A DNA stretch of 58,693 bases, from positions 1 through 58,693 of the forward strand of contig VERA01000008.1 of NCBI GenBank assembly GCA_018882935.1. The letters run 5' to 3'. Both the position numbers and the translations under genes were made by a program. The notes below the pieces were generated by a model that saw nothing but the letters and a program-made list of their open reading frames with translations, searched no databases and had not been told where the DNA came from. Every line of letters starts with the position of its first letter. The stretch's first letter is position 1. The DNA comes from Burkholderiaceae bacterium (GTDB taxonomy: Bacteria > Pseudomonadota > Gammaproteobacteria > Burkholderiales > Burkholderiaceae_D). Positions 57,343-58,693 of the stretch are shown one piece after another.

Positions 57343-58693
57343 GCTGACAACCCATAGCCAATAATCACAGCAGCAACACCAGCTGCTAACGTGACATAGG
57401 GAAGCACTCCCGCACGCGGCTCCACGGTTTCTTCATCTGAACCCACCGGTCGCATATCTTCCGCAAGCTGGGCGGGGAATACACCCTTATCTTGGACATA
57501 ATGGCGATACAAAAACACCGGAATGATGAGTGCCGCGACGATGATGCCCGCTGAGAGCGTGCCCTGACCCCAGACATTCGCCCCCATGCCCATCAAGAAC
57601 AGATTGGTGAACCCCAACACTGCACCAATCGCTAGCAACACATTCGGTGCGCGGTAGGGACGTGGTGTATTCGGACGATCAATACGATGCAGCCAGCCGC
57701 TCTGCAAATTCATGAAGATAAAGATCATGTAGTTCACATTCGCAATCGCGAGCAGGAATACATAATCCGACATCATCAGCAGCAACATGTTGAAGCAGAG
57801 ATCCGTCCACATCGCTGCTGTCGGCGCGCCGTTTTCATTAACATGTGACAGGTACTTCGGCAACCAACCATCTACCGAGCCTTGATACAAGGTACGCGCA
57901 GAGCCCGCCATCGCCATACTGACAGTGAGCAGCAGCGAGATGATCAACAAAACAACAATCAGGTTCTCAACGCTTGCACCACCGCCGACAATACCGGCCA
58001 TCGCTTTCGCTACCCCCATGCCACTGTAGATACCGGGGTCGAGCATGCCGGTCAGACCTAACGCGCCTTGAAAACAAAACGGTACCAGGGTAAATACCGC
58101 CATGCAGAGCAGTCCCGCCGCGAAAATAGCGCGAAAGGTATCGCGCGCAGGGTCTTTAAATTCGCGCGTGTAGCAGATGGCGGTCTCGAAAGCGTAAGTC
58201 GACCACCCGGCAATGAAAAGCCCGCCTGCGAACAGTGTGAACCCGGCTCTATCCCATGCCCCCTCGATCGGCGCACCGGAAGTATCATGCGCGAGCGGTA
58301 CAAACGGTGTGTAGTGAGATGCCGGCGTATTACCGCTGATCATCGGCAGAATACCGATGATCAGCAGAGGAAGCAGTGCAATCACCGCCATCACCATCTG
58401 TGCGCGTGCGGCTTTCAGTACCCCACGGTGTTGGATCGCAAAAACCACCAACACCAAAATCCAGCCAAGAATGAACGTCGCGTTGATTCGCAGCCGCAGG
58501 CCTTCGCCGAGCCACGTGAGTGGCAGCACAGTAAGCTCCCAAGTGAATACGGCCGACTCTGGCGCAAAGAACAGCGTCAGGATGTAACCCGCACCCAGCC
58601 CGGTACCGATCGCCAGCACCGGCGACCACGAAAACCAATTCGACCACACAGAGATCGGCCCGAGTAATTTGCCATAGCGGACCCAGGCAATTG
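57339..58693 (-). CDS. APC-superfamily permease, 5' end beyond the window
   Basis: At least 451 residues are visible; the frame stays open to the right edge (reading IAWVRYGKLLGPISVWSNWF), so the start lies outside and the GTG at 58649 is internal. About ten membrane helices remain: WSPVLAIGTGLGAGYIL, FAGGLFIAGWSTYAFETAICYTREFKDPARDTF (APC loop), VLLIISLLLTVSMAMAGSARTLYQGSVDGWLP and PRPYRAPNVLLAIGAVLGFTNLF. It differs from the other APC permease here and lacks small partner genes. It starts the block permease - creatininase-family hydrolase - GlnT-like ligase and probably imports their substrate. Confidence 0.85.
   Translation of the reverse strand, partial: IAWVRYGKLLGPISVWSNWFSWSPVLAIGTGLGAGYILTLFFAPESAVFTWELTVLPLTWLGEGLRLRINATFILGWILVLVVFAIQHRGVLKAARAQMVMAVIALLPLLIIGILPMISGNTPASHYTPFVPLAHDTSGAPIEGAWDRAGFTLFAGGLFIAGWSTYAFETAICYTREFKDPARDTFRAIFAAGLLCMAVFTLVPFCFQGALGLTGMLDPGIYSGMGVAKAMAGIVGGGASVENLIVVLLIISLLLTVSMAMAGSARTLYQGSVDGWLPKYLSHVNENGAPTAAMWTDLCFNMLLLMMSDYVFLLAIANVNYMIFIFMNLQSGWLHRIDRPNTPRPYRAPNVLLAIGAVLGFTNLFLMGMGANVWGQGTLSAGIIVAALIIPVFLYRHYVQDKGVFPAQLAEDMRPVGSDEETVEPRAGVLPYVTLAAGVAAVIIGYGLSA

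Overview
The window is a chromosomal piece of a free-living heterotrophic proteobacterium, most probably a betaproteobacterium (Burkholderiales-like). That placement is an inference from the gene families, the intermediate-to-high G+C and the tightly overlapped operons; no rRNA or tRNA gene is present to confirm it. I see no transposase, integrase, phage gene or CRISPR array. It reads as a stable catabolic and nitrogen-scavenging region.

Layout. 1-3.0 kb: the tail of a secreted RTX-type protein, a glycine-zipper envelope protein, a small cytochrome c, a small lipoprotein, a membrane protein and a DNA-binding regulator. 3.3-4.8 kb: an altronate/galactarate-dehydratase family enzyme. 5.0-18.7 kb (+): an operon-like run with a complete branched-chain-type (HAAT) ABC transporter, including a fused permease-ATPase, followed by acyl-CoA dehydrogenase, thiolase, enoyl-CoA hydratase/isomerase, SDR, biotin-dependent carboxylase beta subunit, an AtuD-like acyl-CoA dehydrogenase and the carboxylase alpha subunit. 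18.8-25.5 kb (-): a second HAAT transporter with an acyl-CoA synthetase inside its operon. 25.7-29.2 kb (+): a two-gene AtuA and a benzoylformate-decarboxylase-like ThDP enzyme. Together these resemble an acyclic terpene/isoprenoid-acid (Atu-like) degradation locus: import, CoA activation, dehydrogenation, gamma-carboxylation, hydration and thiolysis. The lyase step is not seen.

29.4-33.1 kb: an exported amidase, a LuxR-type regulator and an MHS-family transporter. 33.4-39.1 kb: the urea ABC transporter urtABCDE, preceded by a good sigma-54 (-24/-12) promoter and NtrC-like palindromes. 39.2-39.9 kb: a thioredoxin-fold protein lacking CxxC and a small membrane protein.

40.2-50.9 kb: an XRE-cupin regulator and a GNAT acetyltransferase are divergent from a complete N-methylglutamate pathway (four-subunit N-methylglutamate dehydrogenase, gamma-glutamylmethylamide synthetase, three-subunit N-methylglutamate synthase). 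The divergent control region holds two face-to-face sigma-70 promoters covered by a perfect 9-bp inverted repeat, and the operon ends in a strong terminator. 51.1-54.4 kb: a very tightly packed six-gene cassette built around an APC-family permease, with four small or single-anchor membrane proteins and a membrane-anchored protein of unknown function. One of these genes encodes only 47 residues. I consider this cassette the best candidate for an undescribed system, possibly a multi-subunit amine permease. 54.4-58.7 kb: a class-I glutamine amidotransferase, and a convergent set of glutamine-synthetase-like enzyme, creatininase-family amidohydrolase and APC permease (cut by the window edge). The right-hand 18 kb is therefore devoted to amine uptake and gamma-glutamylation.
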